Shown in pieces: positions 24,561-33,542 of a stretch of 64,000 nt of DNA. A program made the translations under genes and the position numbers. Where the stretch lies: positions 1 through 64,000 of the forward strand of contig CAZWLD010000005.1 of NCBI GenBank assembly GCA_964634685.1, given 5' to 3'. This DNA comes from CAZWLD01 sp964634685 (GTDB lineage: Bacteria > Bacillota_I > Bacilli_A > Acholeplasmatales > JAEDCM01). Under the pieces are notes generated by a model that was given only the letters and a program-made list of their open reading frames with translations, ran no database searches and was not told the origin of the DNA. Each line of letters begins with the position of its first letter. Position 1 is the stretch's first letter.

Positions 24561-26395
24561 TTAGTGCTCTCTCCTTCACTTTTAAATCGTTCGATTGTGG
24601 CTTTAAGAACCATCGCCTTTTTATCCGCATCCTTATAGGCATCATACCATCTATCAAAATCCTTAATGGTATCCTCTAATTGTTTAACATATTTTTCCTT
24701 ACGCTTATTGAAGGTTCGTTTTCTTCGTAAAATTCCAAAAATTGATAATCCACCGAAGATAACAGTTATTGCCATTCCCACGATTAAGGCAATAACATCA
24801 TAATATACTGGTAAAAGGGCAAGAGTGGTAATACCACACAATGTTAGCATTAAAGAGATGATAATAAGTCGATTATCAAAGGCATACCAGAAAAAGGATT
24901 TTGAGTAATGCTTATTTAAATTCTTAAAGGCTTCCTCGTCATGTCCATATTGATAGGGAATATGGTATTCATCAATCACAAATTCATATTCCTGCTTGAG
25001 CTGACTTTGATAATTCTTTTGGAAATTTTGGGCTCCTTGGACTAAGCAATCATTAAGATAATTCATCGCAAAATGGCGAAGCCTGATATTTAGATTAACA
25101 TCCTTATCAGCTATGGCCCATCTTAATAAAAGCTCATCAAGGCCAAATTTATGGTTGTTTTCATACAATAATTCGTAATTCTTGGTTGCAACCGTAATAT
25201 CACCCTTAGCCTGAATAATGGCCTCGTGGTATTTTATCTTTTTGAAAATCTCATATTCATCATCGTCATAGGAATTAATTAAATCATATAAGGTGTTTTC
25301 AATTTTTCTTGCTAAATCGGTCACATCATCCTCGCTTATGGCGTAAATTTCGGTGAAATAATTAGCAAGACAAAAATTCTTTTCCGCGAGGGTTAATAAA
25401 TTCAACATATCTTGATAATTTGTACAATAACGAGAAAGATTGATAAATTCTTCCTTAGTCGAATGCGGATAGGCATTCATATATTCCGTAAATTGATTTG
25501 TAACCTTTCTTTCATAGCCAACATTAAGAATCTTGACCTTATTAATGATATCATCAATTTCCTTTGCAACCTGACTAGAGAAGCCTTGACTTTTTCCAAA
25601 GCAATTATATAAATATGCCTCTAATAAATATTGCCATTCCTCTCCAACGGCCGAAATATCAAAGCGATCTAAATATTTTAAAAACCACATTCGAGCCGCA
25701 TCAATTCTTGTAAATCGTAAATTAATTAATAAGAAATATAGACAAGCCCGATTATGATCTAAATTCAAGGCCTTTACAATTGCACGGTTAGCTGCCTCTT
25801 CTTCATTATTGGCCCAAAGCATTACCGCTGATAAGGCATAGCTAAGCCAATATTCTGAATTTTGAAGAACGGTTTTTTCAACCTTCATTCGAAGATTTTC
25901 ATTGTGAATAATATGATTATCTAGACCAATAACATAGCCTAAGGCAATTCTTCTGAGCTCATTATAGAAATGATACTTCGTATTATACATTTGTGTATAT
26001 TCCGTTAAGCTTTTCGAAGCCGCACTAATATTTTTTAATGAAAAATACGATACTGTTAGTTCATCCAATATATGAAATAATGATTCGGTATAGTCATTAA
26101 TCTCCTTCATTGCCTTACCAGTTCCATCCATATCGGTCGAAATCTTGTCGCGAACATCCGAGGCATTAGCTGTAATTTTGATGGTTTCACCAACAACATT
26201 ATCAAGCTCCTTCGATAATTGATTTTGTAAAGCAATAGCCTCCTCAATTTTTTGTAAAAGAGAAGCCTTCTTTTCTTCTAGTTCTTCAATTTGCGCCTGT
26301 AATTGTTCTTCCTTAGATATTTCATTGTTATCTAAAGCAACTACTTCATCATCGATTTGGGAAATTGGTTCTTTTTCAATTTGTTTATTTTCCAT
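24557..26395 (-). CDS. Coiled-coil/helical-repeat protein with C-terminal membrane hairpin (paralogue 1)
   Basis: 612 aa, the longest of three paralogues. Long N-terminal coiled coil (about 20-90: SKEEQLQAQIEELEEKK onwards), then the shared core NSEYWLSYALSAVMLWANNE and CLYFLLINLRFTRIDAARMWF, further helical repeats, a membrane hairpin at roughly 525-580 (LIIISLMLTLCGITTLALLP and VIALIVGMAITVIFGGLSIF), and a basic coiled-coil tail. Topology suggests both large ends face the cytosol. 43 bp after the TIR gene; stop overlaps the next start (ATGA). Function unknown. Confidence 0.7.
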   Translation of the reverse strand: MENKQIEKEPISQIDDEVVALDNNEISKEEQLQAQIEELEEKKASLLQKIEEAIALQNQLSKELDNVVGETIKITANASDVRDKISTDMDGTGKAMKEINDYTESLFHILDELTVSYFSLKNISAASKSLTEYTQMYNTKYHFYNELRRIALGYVIGLDNHIIHNENLRMKVEKTVLQNSEYWLSYALSAVMLWANNEEEAANRAIVKALNLDHNRACLYFLLINLRFTRIDAARMWFLKYLDRFDISAVGEEWQYLLEAYLYNCFGKSQGFSSQVAKEIDDIINKVKILNVGYERKVTNQFTEYMNAYPHSTKEEFINLSRYCTNYQDMLNLLTLAEKNFCLANYFTEIYAISEDDVTDLARKIENTLYDLINSYDDDEYEIFKKIKYHEAIIQAKGDITVATKNYELLYENNHKFGLDELLLRWAIADKDVNLNIRLRHFAMNYLNDCLVQGAQNFQKNYQSQLKQEYEFVIDEYHIPYQYGHDEEAFKNLNKHYSKSFFWYAFDNRLIIISLMLTLCGITTLALLPVYYDVIALIVGMAITVIFGGLSIFGILRRKRTFNKRKEKYVKQLEDTIKDFDRWYDAYKDADKKAMVLKATIERFKSEGESTK

Positions 26396-26438
26396 TTTTC
26401 AAATACGTCTAAACGATAAAGTAAAGACTCTCCTTTCT

Positions 26439-29339
26439 TTATAATCCTGATACCTTGCAACAAAACTCCATATGTTTGTCGATAAAGCCCTTTACGCCCT
26501 CTAGATATTTCTTAAAGCGTACAGCCTTTGCGCCAATTCTAATATCCTGATTGATATTTAAGTTAGCCTCAAAGAAGCTTCTTAGAATTCGCTCAGACAT
26601 TTTGTCATCATCCTTATTTTTTAATAAATAGGCCTGAGGAACATTAATCGAAATATAATCCTGCGCAAAAGGAATTTCGACACTGATATCACCTAGTGGA
26701 TCTAAAAGATGACAGCTAAATTCAATAAAGTAATCATATTTCTTATCAAGCTTAGCATACATCAAGAAATTAGCAAAGGCTTTACCAGATAATTTAATAT
26801 TCTTTATATACAAGCTTTGGAAGATAACCTCATCAAATGGATAGGAATCGTTTAACCTGAGTAAATAATATTCAAGACATTCTGGCTTAACAGCTTGTCC
26901 ATTTTCAACTAAAATACGGATAACATTTCCATCAATTCTTTGATCCTTAATATAATCGATGAATTCCTGTGTTCCTAGAGTTAATTTACGATTACATAAT
27001 TGTAAAACAACACGCTTCATCACACTAGGACTATCGTTGTTCTTCCTAAGATAATTAGCCAAAATAGTACTGAAATAAAGAGGATTCATATTTAAATCTA
27101 AAAGCATTTGCACAACCAATGGCTTTTGGTCACCATCATAATTTGAGGTGATGACATATCTCTCTAAAGCTGTAATTGGAATGTCTTGGACATTTTTAAA
27201 TAAGACCTCTAATACTTTAATTCTTTCCTCGACTGAGCTTTGATTGAAGCAAAGATAGTAATTCATAATATTGTCATATGATTTTCTGGAAATATTGAAT
27301 TCACATAGCTTTTCAAGCATTTCAATTTTCGAATCTAAGGTAAAATAAGGTTTTCGAAGAAATTCATTCATAGCTCGATAATCAAAATCATATGGAAGCT
27401 TTTTATCGATTAAAACGCTAATAATTTTTAATCCAATTAAATCATTTTTACATTTGCCCGTTAAGACAAAATCTAAGATAAGCATAAACTGGTCATAAGA
27501 AATATCACTCGCAAGTAATTCAAAAACCGGCTCAACATATTTGGTATCATTTGCGCTGAATAAAACGTAGCGAATTAAAAATTCACTGTCGATAATGATT
27601 TGCTTCTTGCTAGCAATTAAAACAACCTGAACCTTGGTTGAAACCTTATCAAGACTATTCTTTAAATAATCCTCGACAAGCTTTGAATCCGTAATATTAT
27701 AGGCATCAGCCTTTAGTAAGATTTCAACTAAATCAAGCTTCGCATCGCCATCCTTGAAATTCTTTAAAATCTTCGTTAGAGTTAATTTTTTATCTTTATA
27801 TTCTAAGCGGGAAACTAGACGGTAAATAATTCGATTGTAGCCTTCCTGTAAAAGGAAATCCAAGACAGCTTGGAAAACTGGTTCTTCGGTTATATTTTCA
27901 TAATTGATAATATTTTGAATAAAAGACGTTCTTGTTTCATCACCTAATGTATAGAATAAAGATAAAAGCAATCCGTAGATATTATCGTCCTTAAGCATAA
28001 CATAAATCGCCGTTTCATCGTCTGAAATAACCTCAACATTTTGGACAATATTGGTATTTAATTCCTTAATTTGGGATAAAAGAGCATCAACATTAGCATT
28101 TGGTTGATAGATTCTTCTTAATAAATAAGCCAAATTAACGATAGTTGTACAAATATGATTAGGATAATTTCTTTCACAATCAACTAAATAGGTTTTGGCA
28201 TTTGGAAAATCCTCACAAGCAATTGCCCCTAAGCAATTCTTGAGACTTTGGGTGTATTCTAAATCCGCCGCTACTGATGTTTCATCCTTACTAATGTTCG
28301 CTAAGGCCTGCTCCATCTTGGCAATACGTTCACGTTGTTCCTTACGATACAATTCATCGCTTAATTCATCACGATGAATAATTTCATCTAATTCTTCCTT
28401 TAATTCTTTTCTTGTTTCTTCATTTTCGGTCACATTCATTTGAACACATAACAGCAATTGTTCAAATTTTCCATACTGGTCAATGACCGCATCAATGGTG
28501 TTAATATGCTTAAAGCTATAGGAAAATTGCTTATGAGCATATTCGTCGATTTCGAAATAGATAAGGTTCTTGTTAATTCTTTGGGCATATTGAGCTTCCT
28601 TAACACATTCATCCGAATCTAAAAAATTCTTGGAGCCCACAATCAAAAAGCATTTCGAATTCTTGATTCCTAAGGCAATGTCATCATATCTTGTTTTCGG
28701 ATTATGACCTAAATCTCTTGGGGCAATAAAGCATTTTAGCTGTTCATCCTCTAAAAGCTCTAAAATATCATAAGCCAAATCCTTATCCTTATCGGCATAG
28801 AGAATAAAAACATCGCGTTTATTTTCATCAATGACTAATTCCTGTTCTTTGCGCTTTGTTTCCTTAACTAAAAGCTGATACCAACGATTTTGAATTGATG
28901 GATCCTCAAAGGCTTTACCGATAAACTCCATCACATATTTATTGTAGCGGAGGGAGCATGTGACAATCATATGCTTTAAAACCTCGGCGATATTTTCATC
29001 CGTTGCATAAGAAAAATCCGCATTTAATAAAAAGTCAACATAATTTGAATCGTCATAAAAAATGCGTGATGCATAGGCTTGATAATAATTGGCTAAAAAG
29101 TCATCTGGTAAGATTCCTAAAATCTCATTTGAATAATCACTTATTTCTTGATAATCAAAGGCATTAACGGCATGAATAAGCTTAAAACGATATTCATTGA
29201 TTCGTCTGGCCTCAATATCGGATACAGTTCCAAATTCACTTGCGAGCTTAATATTATTAGCTCGTCCACAATTATGACACGTTCCATCAGGAGCGAGATT
29301 TGAAAAGCCACAATGTGTACATTTTAGATAATGTCCCAT
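26439..29339 (-). CDS. Zinc ribbon-TIR-helical repeat protein
   Basis: 966 aa, first gene of the operon. A zinc ribbon CTHC-x10-CHNC (C7, C10, C21, C24), a helical stretch (40-165), then a TIR domain (about 174-300): KRDVFILYADKDKDLAYDI, CFIAPRDLG, CFLIVGSKNFLDSDECVKEA. Glu248 in the DECVKEA segment sits where TIR NADases have their catalytic glutamate (S-x-x-C-x-x-E). From about 360 to the end runs an alpha-solenoid rich in leucine and repeated helices. Bacterial TIR proteins are often NAD-cleaving effectors in antiphage defence, others are scaffolds. No signal or membrane segment; membrane tethering would come from the downstream proteins. Own promoter with a palindromic operator. Confidence 0.85.
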   Translation of the reverse strand: MGHYLKCTHCGFSNLAPDGTCHNCGRANNIKLASEFGTVSDIEARRINEYRFKLIHAVNAFDYQEISDYSNEILGILPDDFLANYYQAYASRIFYDDSNYVDFLLNADFSYATDENIAEVLKHMIVTCSLRYNKYVMEFIGKAFEDPSIQNRWYQLLVKETKRKEQELVIDENKRDVFILYADKDKDLAYDILELLEDEQLKCFIAPRDLGHNPKTRYDDIALGIKNSKCFLIVGSKNFLDSDECVKEAQYAQRINKNLIYFEIDEYAHKQFSYSFKHINTIDAVIDQYGKFEQLLLCVQMNVTENEETRKELKEELDEIIHRDELSDELYRKEQRERIAKMEQALANISKDETSVAADLEYTQSLKNCLGAIACEDFPNAKTYLVDCERNYPNHICTTIVNLAYLLRRIYQPNANVDALLSQIKELNTNIVQNVEVISDDETAIYVMLKDDNIYGLLLSLFYTLGDETRTSFIQNIINYENITEEPVFQAVLDFLLQEGYNRIIYRLVSRLEYKDKKLTLTKILKNFKDGDAKLDLVEILLKADAYNITDSKLVEDYLKNSLDKVSTKVQVVLIASKKQIIIDSEFLIRYVLFSANDTKYVEPVFELLASDISYDQFMLILDFVLTGKCKNDLIGLKIISVLIDKKLPYDFDYRAMNEFLRKPYFTLDSKIEMLEKLCEFNISRKSYDNIMNYYLCFNQSSVEERIKVLEVLFKNVQDIPITALERYVITSNYDGDQKPLVVQMLLDLNMNPLYFSTILANYLRKNNDSPSVMKRVVLQLCNRKLTLGTQEFIDYIKDQRIDGNVIRILVENGQAVKPECLEYYLLRLNDSYPFDEVIFQSLYIKNIKLSGKAFANFLMYAKLDKKYDYFIEFSCHLLDPLGDISVEIPFAQDYISINVPQAYLLKNKDDDKMSERILRSFFEANLNINQDIRIGAKAVRFKKYLEGVKGFIDKHMEFCCKVSGL

Positions 29340-29362
29340 ATTAACAACTCCTTTTACTACCT

Positions 29363-29386
29363 ATTTTACCATATAATGATGGTAAA
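29363..29386 (-). promoter_or_regulatory. Extended -10 promoter overlapped by a 22-bp perfect palindrome
   Basis: TTTACCAT-N6-ATGGTAAA occupies 29365-29386 as an exact inverted repeat. On the minus strand its right arm runs into TGGTAAAAT, an extended -10 (TGnTAAAAT, hexamer 29363-29368), about 25 bp before the TIR gene's start. The -35 is weak. This is the classic layout of a dimeric repressor operator, but no regulator gene is adjacent. Confidence 0.6.
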
Positions 29387-29418
29387 TAAAAGTATTTATT
29401 GTCAGATTTATGAATTTT

Positions 29419-29432
29419 TTGAAGCGCTTGCA
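29419..29432. promoter_or_regulatory. Possible cre-like (CcpA) site
   Basis: TTGAAGCGCTTGCA matches the CcpA cre palindrome TGAAAGCGCTTTCA at 11 of 14 positions, around 80-95 bp upstream of the TIR operon start and just behind the rnjA terminator. A chance match is quite possible. Confidence 0.3.
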
Positions 29433-29469
29433 TTATTAGTAAATGCTTATTACAAGCCATTTTCTAAAA

Positions 29470-29500
29470 GAGAAAAAAGAACTAGCACAAATCTAGTTCT
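29470..29500 (-). terminator. Terminator after the RNase J gene
   Basis: Minus-strand AGAACTAG-ATTTGTG-CTAGTTCT followed by TTTTTTCTC. The gene's TAG stop lies within the 5' arm. Confidence 0.85.
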
Positions 29501-31175
29501 CTGGTAAATCTGTCGAAATAATAACCGGTATTGTAATTGGGTTACGCTTTGTTTCTTTATATAAATATTTATTTACTTCCGTTTTTAAATCATTCTTTAA
29601 ATCAGCCCAATTAATATATTTATTAACTAAATATTTTGAAACGACATTATCAAAAATGGTTTTAATATCATTATTTATATGCTCCATGTCCTTAATATGA
29701 ACAAAGCCTTTTGAGACAATTTCTGGACCGGAAAGCACCTTTTTCGTTTTCGGTGAAATATTCGCAACAATCAATAAAACACCATCCTCAGATAATAATT
29801 CGCGATCTCTTAGGACAACATCATTGACATCTCCAGCCATCGACCCATCGATTAAAACCTCATTAGCCTTAAGGTCAGCTATTGCTCCATCTAATACTTT
29901 ATTATTAAAAACAAAGCCATTTCCAAGGTCCCCCATAATAATATTTTCATCATTATAGCCCATCTCTAAAGCAATTTTTCTGACATAATATTGATGGCGA
30001 TATTCGCCAATAACGGGAAAAATATATTTCGGCTTTAAGATATTTATCATCATCTTGACCTCTTCACTTGTCGCATGACTGATTGGAAGCTTCGATTTAT
30101 CAAATAATGTCACCTTAGCGCCTGTTCGATATAAAACATCAAGGGTACGCGCACTCATCTTCTCGGTTCCTTGAATCGGGAGCGTTAAAATAATGACATT
30201 ATCACTTTCAGAAACATGTATTAGTCGATCAATTTTTTTGCACATTCTTTGAAGCATAAAGAAGGGCTCATGACGGTCTCCTGTCACTAAAACAACTAAA
30301 TTATCATCTAAATTATCATTTTTTTCATCAATATAACGAAGATTAACCAAGACATCCTTGGGGATTTCTAAGTATCCTAGTTTAACAGCCACATCCACAA
30401 TTCTTTGGGTTTTTCTTCCAATAATCGCGATTTTTTTCTGATAAGAAATCGCTAAATCGATAACCTTTTGTATTCTTAATAAATCCGAACTAAACAAAGA
30501 AACAATAATTCTTCCACTCGCGTTCGAAAAAACACCATTAAGCTTGTGCATTAATTCATAGTGGTGAGCCGGATTTCCAAATTGATCAGCGCCATAGCTC
30601 TCAGTCATAAGACATAAAACCTTTTTCTTGGCAACCTCGTTTAACCTTGCAAAATTCGTTTGGTATTTCTTATCGACATTTTGATCAAAGGTATAATTTC
30701 CGGTATAAACAATACTTCCATCCTTCGTTTCAATAACAATCGCAATTGATTCCGGAATATTGTGAGTTGTCGCAAAAAAGGAAACAGAGGATGACTGAAA
30801 TTTTAAGGTTGTATTATTATTAACTGTTATTAATTTGACATCATCGAGCTTATAGTCATTCTCAAGTAGTAAATCACTTATTAGGGCATTAGTAAAGCTT
30901 GTACCATAAATAGGTACATCGATTTCCTTCAACAAATGCGGAATAGCCCCGATATGCTCAATATGACAGTGGGTAATAAAAAGCCCACGAATTCGATTTT
31001 TATTTTCAACTAAATAACTAAAATCTGGGATAATAGTATCTATTCCAAGAAGCTCAACCGAAGGATATTTAATTCCCGCATCCAAAATAAAAATATCTTG
31101 GTCAACCTCAACAACATACATATTTTTTCCCTTTTCACCCAAACCACCGAGGGCGCCTGCAATAATTTTGCTCAT
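29493..31175 (-). CDS. Ribonuclease J family protein with altered active site (RNase J2-like)
   Basis: 560 aa: beta-lactamase fold, beta-CASP (TESYGADQFGNP, SLFSSDLLRI) and a C-terminal domain, the RNase J layout. RNase J1 is a 5'-exo/endoribonuclease with motif HGHxDHIG. Here that reads HCHIEHIGA (69-77), so the metal-binding Asp is Glu and Gly is Cys. The TGDFK aspartate is Asn (TGNYTFD, N160), and the late VHGEYRH reads VIGEYRH. His138 (THNIP) and SHATSEE are kept. Such changes resemble RNase J2, the weak partner subunit of J1 in Bacillus. Likely a structural partner of another RNase J; probably non-catalytic or weak. Confidence 0.85.
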   Translation of the reverse strand: MSKIIAGALGGLGEKGKNMYVVEVDQDIFILDAGIKYPSVELLGIDTIIPDFSYLVENKNRIRGLFITHCHIEHIGAIPHLLKEIDVPIYGTSFTNALISDLLLENDYKLDDVKLITVNNNTTLKFQSSSVSFFATTHNIPESIAIVIETKDGSIVYTGNYTFDQNVDKKYQTNFARLNEVAKKKVLCLMTESYGADQFGNPAHHYELMHKLNGVFSNASGRIIVSLFSSDLLRIQKVIDLAISYQKKIAIIGRKTQRIVDVAVKLGYLEIPKDVLVNLRYIDEKNDNLDDNLVVLVTGDRHEPFFMLQRMCKKIDRLIHVSESDNVIILTLPIQGTEKMSARTLDVLYRTGAKVTLFDKSKLPISHATSEEVKMMINILKPKYIFPVIGEYRHQYYVRKIALEMGYNDENIIMGDLGNGFVFNNKVLDGAIADLKANEVLIDGSMAGDVNDVVLRDRELLSEDGVLLIVANISPKTKKVLSGPEIVSKGFVHIKDMEHINNDIKTIFDNVVSKYLVNKYINWADLKNDLKTEVNKYLYKETKRNPITIPVIISTDLPEN

Positions 31176-31216
31176 AAAAAACCTCCATTTGAATCGCTTT
31201 ATACGATGTTATTATA

Positions 31217-31258
31217 CCACTAAAAAGCCTTAATTAACAATATTAATTACGGCTTTTT
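31217..31258 (-). terminator. Terminator after dapA
   Basis: Minus-strand AAAGCCGTAATTAA...TTAATTAAGGCTTTTTA hairpin beginning inside the last codons of dapA and ending in a T run. Confidence 0.75.
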
Positions 31259-32095
31259 TTCATCCTCAATTATGATTTTATAATATTTATCGACAATATT
31301 CTCATCTAAAGTGACATGTGGGAGTCTAACATATGGCTTAATGATTCCAAGTTTTCCTAATAATGCCTTGATCATAACGGGGTTGGGCTCATAGAATAAA
31401 ACCTGAAAACGAACGCGATATTGATTAAATTCAATCTCATCATTAGCCTCAATATTTTTTTTGATTTCCTTAGTAAAGAGATGTGCAGCCACGCTAATAA
31501 CTCCATCAAACCCCCGCTTATATGCCTCATAAATTAAATAATCCTCACCAATATATAAAGCTAAATCCGTCTCATGCTTGATTCTTTCCATCAAATCAAA
31601 ATTACATGAGGCTTCTTTTATTCCTTTAATATTCTCAACCATCGATAAGCTTTTAATCGTCTCAAAGCTAAGGCTTACTCCCGTTCTTCCTGGAATATTA
31701 TAGAGCCAAATGTCGCGATTAGTGTGATATGCAACCTCCCGAAAATGCGCCTCTAGACCCTTTTGGGATGGCTTACTGTAATAAGGAACGACTACCAAAT
31801 AGCCATCGCAATCAATGTCTTTGATGTATTCTAAAAAATCAATGGTTGCTTTTGTATCATTTGTCCCAACACCAAAAATTAGTTTACATCTTTTATCAAT
31901 CAAAATGCTCGCAAATTCATATAGCTTCCTTTTTTCCTTGAAGCTTAAGGTTGGCGCTTCGCCGGTTGTACCTCCGACGACAATACCATCAATTCCATCA
32001 TCTAATAATCGTAAAATTAAACGTTTAAAATTCAAATAATCAATCGTTAGATCCTCTTTAAAGGGCGTGACAATGGCTGTATAAATGTCAAACAT
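31247..32095 (-). CDS. dapA: 4-hydroxy-tetrahydrodipicolinate synthase
   Basis: 282 aa (beta/alpha)8 class I aldolase condensing pyruvate with aspartate semialdehyde. Motifs: VTPFKEDLTID, GGTTGEAPTLS (35-48 region), YYSKPSQKGLEAHF, YNIPGRTGVSL with catalytic Tyr, and GIKEAS with the Schiff-base lysine. Serves lysine, peptidoglycan and, in spore formers, dipicolinic acid. It overlaps the previous gene by 8 bp. As in Bacillus, it sits at the end of a dpa operon that makes spore dipicolinate. Confidence 0.95.
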   Translation of the reverse strand: MFDIYTAIVTPFKEDLTIDYLNFKRLILRLLDDGIDGIVVGGTTGEAPTLSFKEKRKLYEFASILIDKRCKLIFGVGTNDTKATIDFLEYIKDIDCDGYLVVVPYYSKPSQKGLEAHFREVAYHTNRDIWLYNIPGRTGVSLSFETIKSLSMVENIKGIKEASCNFDLMERIKHETDLALYIGEDYLIYEAYKRGFDGVISVAAHLFTKEIKKNIEANDEIEFNQYRVRFQVLFYEPNPVMIKALLGKLGIIKPYVRLPHVTLDENIVDKYYKIIIEDEKKP

Positions 32096-32690
32096 TAGGT
32101 ACCTCCATTTTATGAATTATGATTGGATTATTATTTTTTAAAAGCAAAAGAGCCTTCATATTAAAAGGAATATCATTTTGAATCACAAAGCTGTAAAAGT
32201 CATTAGCGGATTGTTTTTTGATTCCCTCATCAAAGAAGACAATTGGGCAATCTAATCGAACACCTAAGGCTACTGCCGATAGATCAGCTCCTTCCTCTCC
32301 AAGTAAAGTAAGCGAATTATGATAAAGGCCAATGCCTCCGCTAATTATTAGACAATCATAGGAATTTAGATATTTCAAAAAATAATAAGGATCAATGCTT
32401 TCGATAATAGCGTCTAAATAATTTTTATTAGTATTTATTCCACTTTCATAAATATCTAAATAACGAACGTTGATGCCAATTTGTCTTAAATAATCTGTCA
32501 AATCAAGGGCTTCAAGAAATCCCTTAAAGGCCAAATATGATGCATACTCATTCGACAACAAGAAATCTTTTTCAATATCAGTAGATAATGGCACAACAAT
32601 AATGGTTTTTTTACCTCTAATTCTATTAGCTAATAATTCACGATAAAGAGAGCTATTTACTTCATTGTTTTTAATTCTGATTACTTCCAT
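32088..32690 (-). CDS. Aspartokinase-like amino acid kinase fold protein, degenerate
   Basis: 200 aa. The segment LIISGGIGLYHNSLTLLGEEGADLSA followed by ALGVRLDCPIVFFDEGI matches the aspartokinase stretch GFIG...TLGRGGSDLTAAALAxALGAxxxxIWTDVDGI, with RGG changed to EEG. The N-terminal KFGGTSV nucleotide loop is not recognisable and there are no ACT domains (normal length about 400 aa). Position between dpaA and dapA is where Bacillus carries dapG (and spoVFB and asd), so it probably descends from the operon's aspartokinase. Either a minimal enzyme or a pseudokinase. Overlaps neighbours by 8-10 bp. Confidence 0.5.
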   Translation of the reverse strand: MEVIRIKNNEVNSSLYRELLANRIRGKKTIIVVPLSTDIEKDFLLSNEYASYLAFKGFLEALDLTDYLRQIGINVRYLDIYESGINTNKNYLDAIIESIDPYYFLKYLNSYDCLIISGGIGLYHNSLTLLGEEGADLSAVALGVRLDCPIVFFDEGIKKQSANDFYSFVIQNDIPFNMKALLLLKNNNPIIIHKMEVPNV

Positions 32691-33400
32691 ATTATCTTCT
32701 CCAATGCTCTTTCTATAGCTTTTCCTAAAGAAATTCCCGCATCAATTGGCATCATATTAGGTATACCAAGAGAATGAATTACATCAATTTCCTCATCAAA
32801 GCCTTTTTTTGAGGCAATATCAAAAATCTTGCAGGTAGGAGCTCCTTGGATGATTTTTTTCGGAATTGTGTTGATTATTAAATCATAATCTAAACCATTT
32901 ATTTGATTCAAATAATTTAAGTCCAAAGCTTCGATTTCAAGCCGATAATCAGTTCGATTATAGATATCGATATTTTTCGTGAAGGGTAAAAGAATTTTGG
33001 TAATTTCCTTTCCAGAATGACCAAAACCCAAGATCAATATTCTTTTATCCTTCAAAGAAAAATCAATATTATTAATAATAATCCCTAATAATCCTAAGGC
33101 CGTGTAATAAGAATTCTCATTAAGTAAGGCCTCATCATAATAGCTAACCAAGATCCCCTTATCCTTCATAAAATTTTCTAAATAAGTATTTTTTTGACCC
33201 GTAATTAAAATATCAAAGGGCTTTTCTTTGTATAAATCATCAATTCTTATATTTGTATTTTTGATAAAGCCTAAATCATTAGTTCCATTTATTGGTAGAA
33301 TTACTATGTTGTCAGATTCTAATCCCAGCTTGATATCGTATTTTTTTAAATAATCAATCGCATAAGGTAGTCTTTTATCCCCATTGTCAATTAAAACCAT
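32681..33400 (-). CDS. Dipicolinate synthase subunit A-like protein
   Basis: 239 aa with an N-terminal DpaA domain and a Rossmann half beginning RILILGFGHSGKEITKILL (about 120-138) that binds NADP. The end, GIPNMMPIDAGISLGKAIERALEKII, matches DpaA (GLPGKVAPKTAG-like segment). DpaA plus the flavoprotein DpaB oxidise dihydrodipicolinate to DPA in the mother cell, for loading into spores through SpoVA. Shorter than Bacillus SpoVFA (about 297 aa). No dpaB lies beside it. First gene of a three-gene operon ending in dapA. Confidence 0.75.
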   Translation of the reverse strand: MVLIDNGDKRLPYAIDYLKKYDIKLGLESDNIVILPINGTNDLGFIKNTNIRIDDLYKEKPFDILITGQKNTYLENFMKDKGILVSYYDEALLNENSYYTALGLLGIIINNIDFSLKDKRILILGFGHSGKEITKILLPFTKNIDIYNRTDYRLEIEALDLNYLNQINGLDYDLIINTIPKKIIQGAPTCKIFDIASKKGFDEEIDVIHSLGIPNMMPIDAGISLGKAIERALEKIIWK

Positions 33401-33542
33401 TTCATCATCTCCATTATGATATATTCACTAGGCTTATGATTTGTGAAAAAATTTCCTTTAAAGCTTTTCGAATAATTGTTATTTTTTCGATAATAATATC
33501 AATGTAAGATTTTTTATGCTAAAATATCCTTAGGTGATTAGC

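Noticed and set aside
32088..32690. DpaB (SpoVFB) flavoprotein
   Set aside because: No flavoprotein motif; the C-terminal half matches the aspartokinase fold instead.
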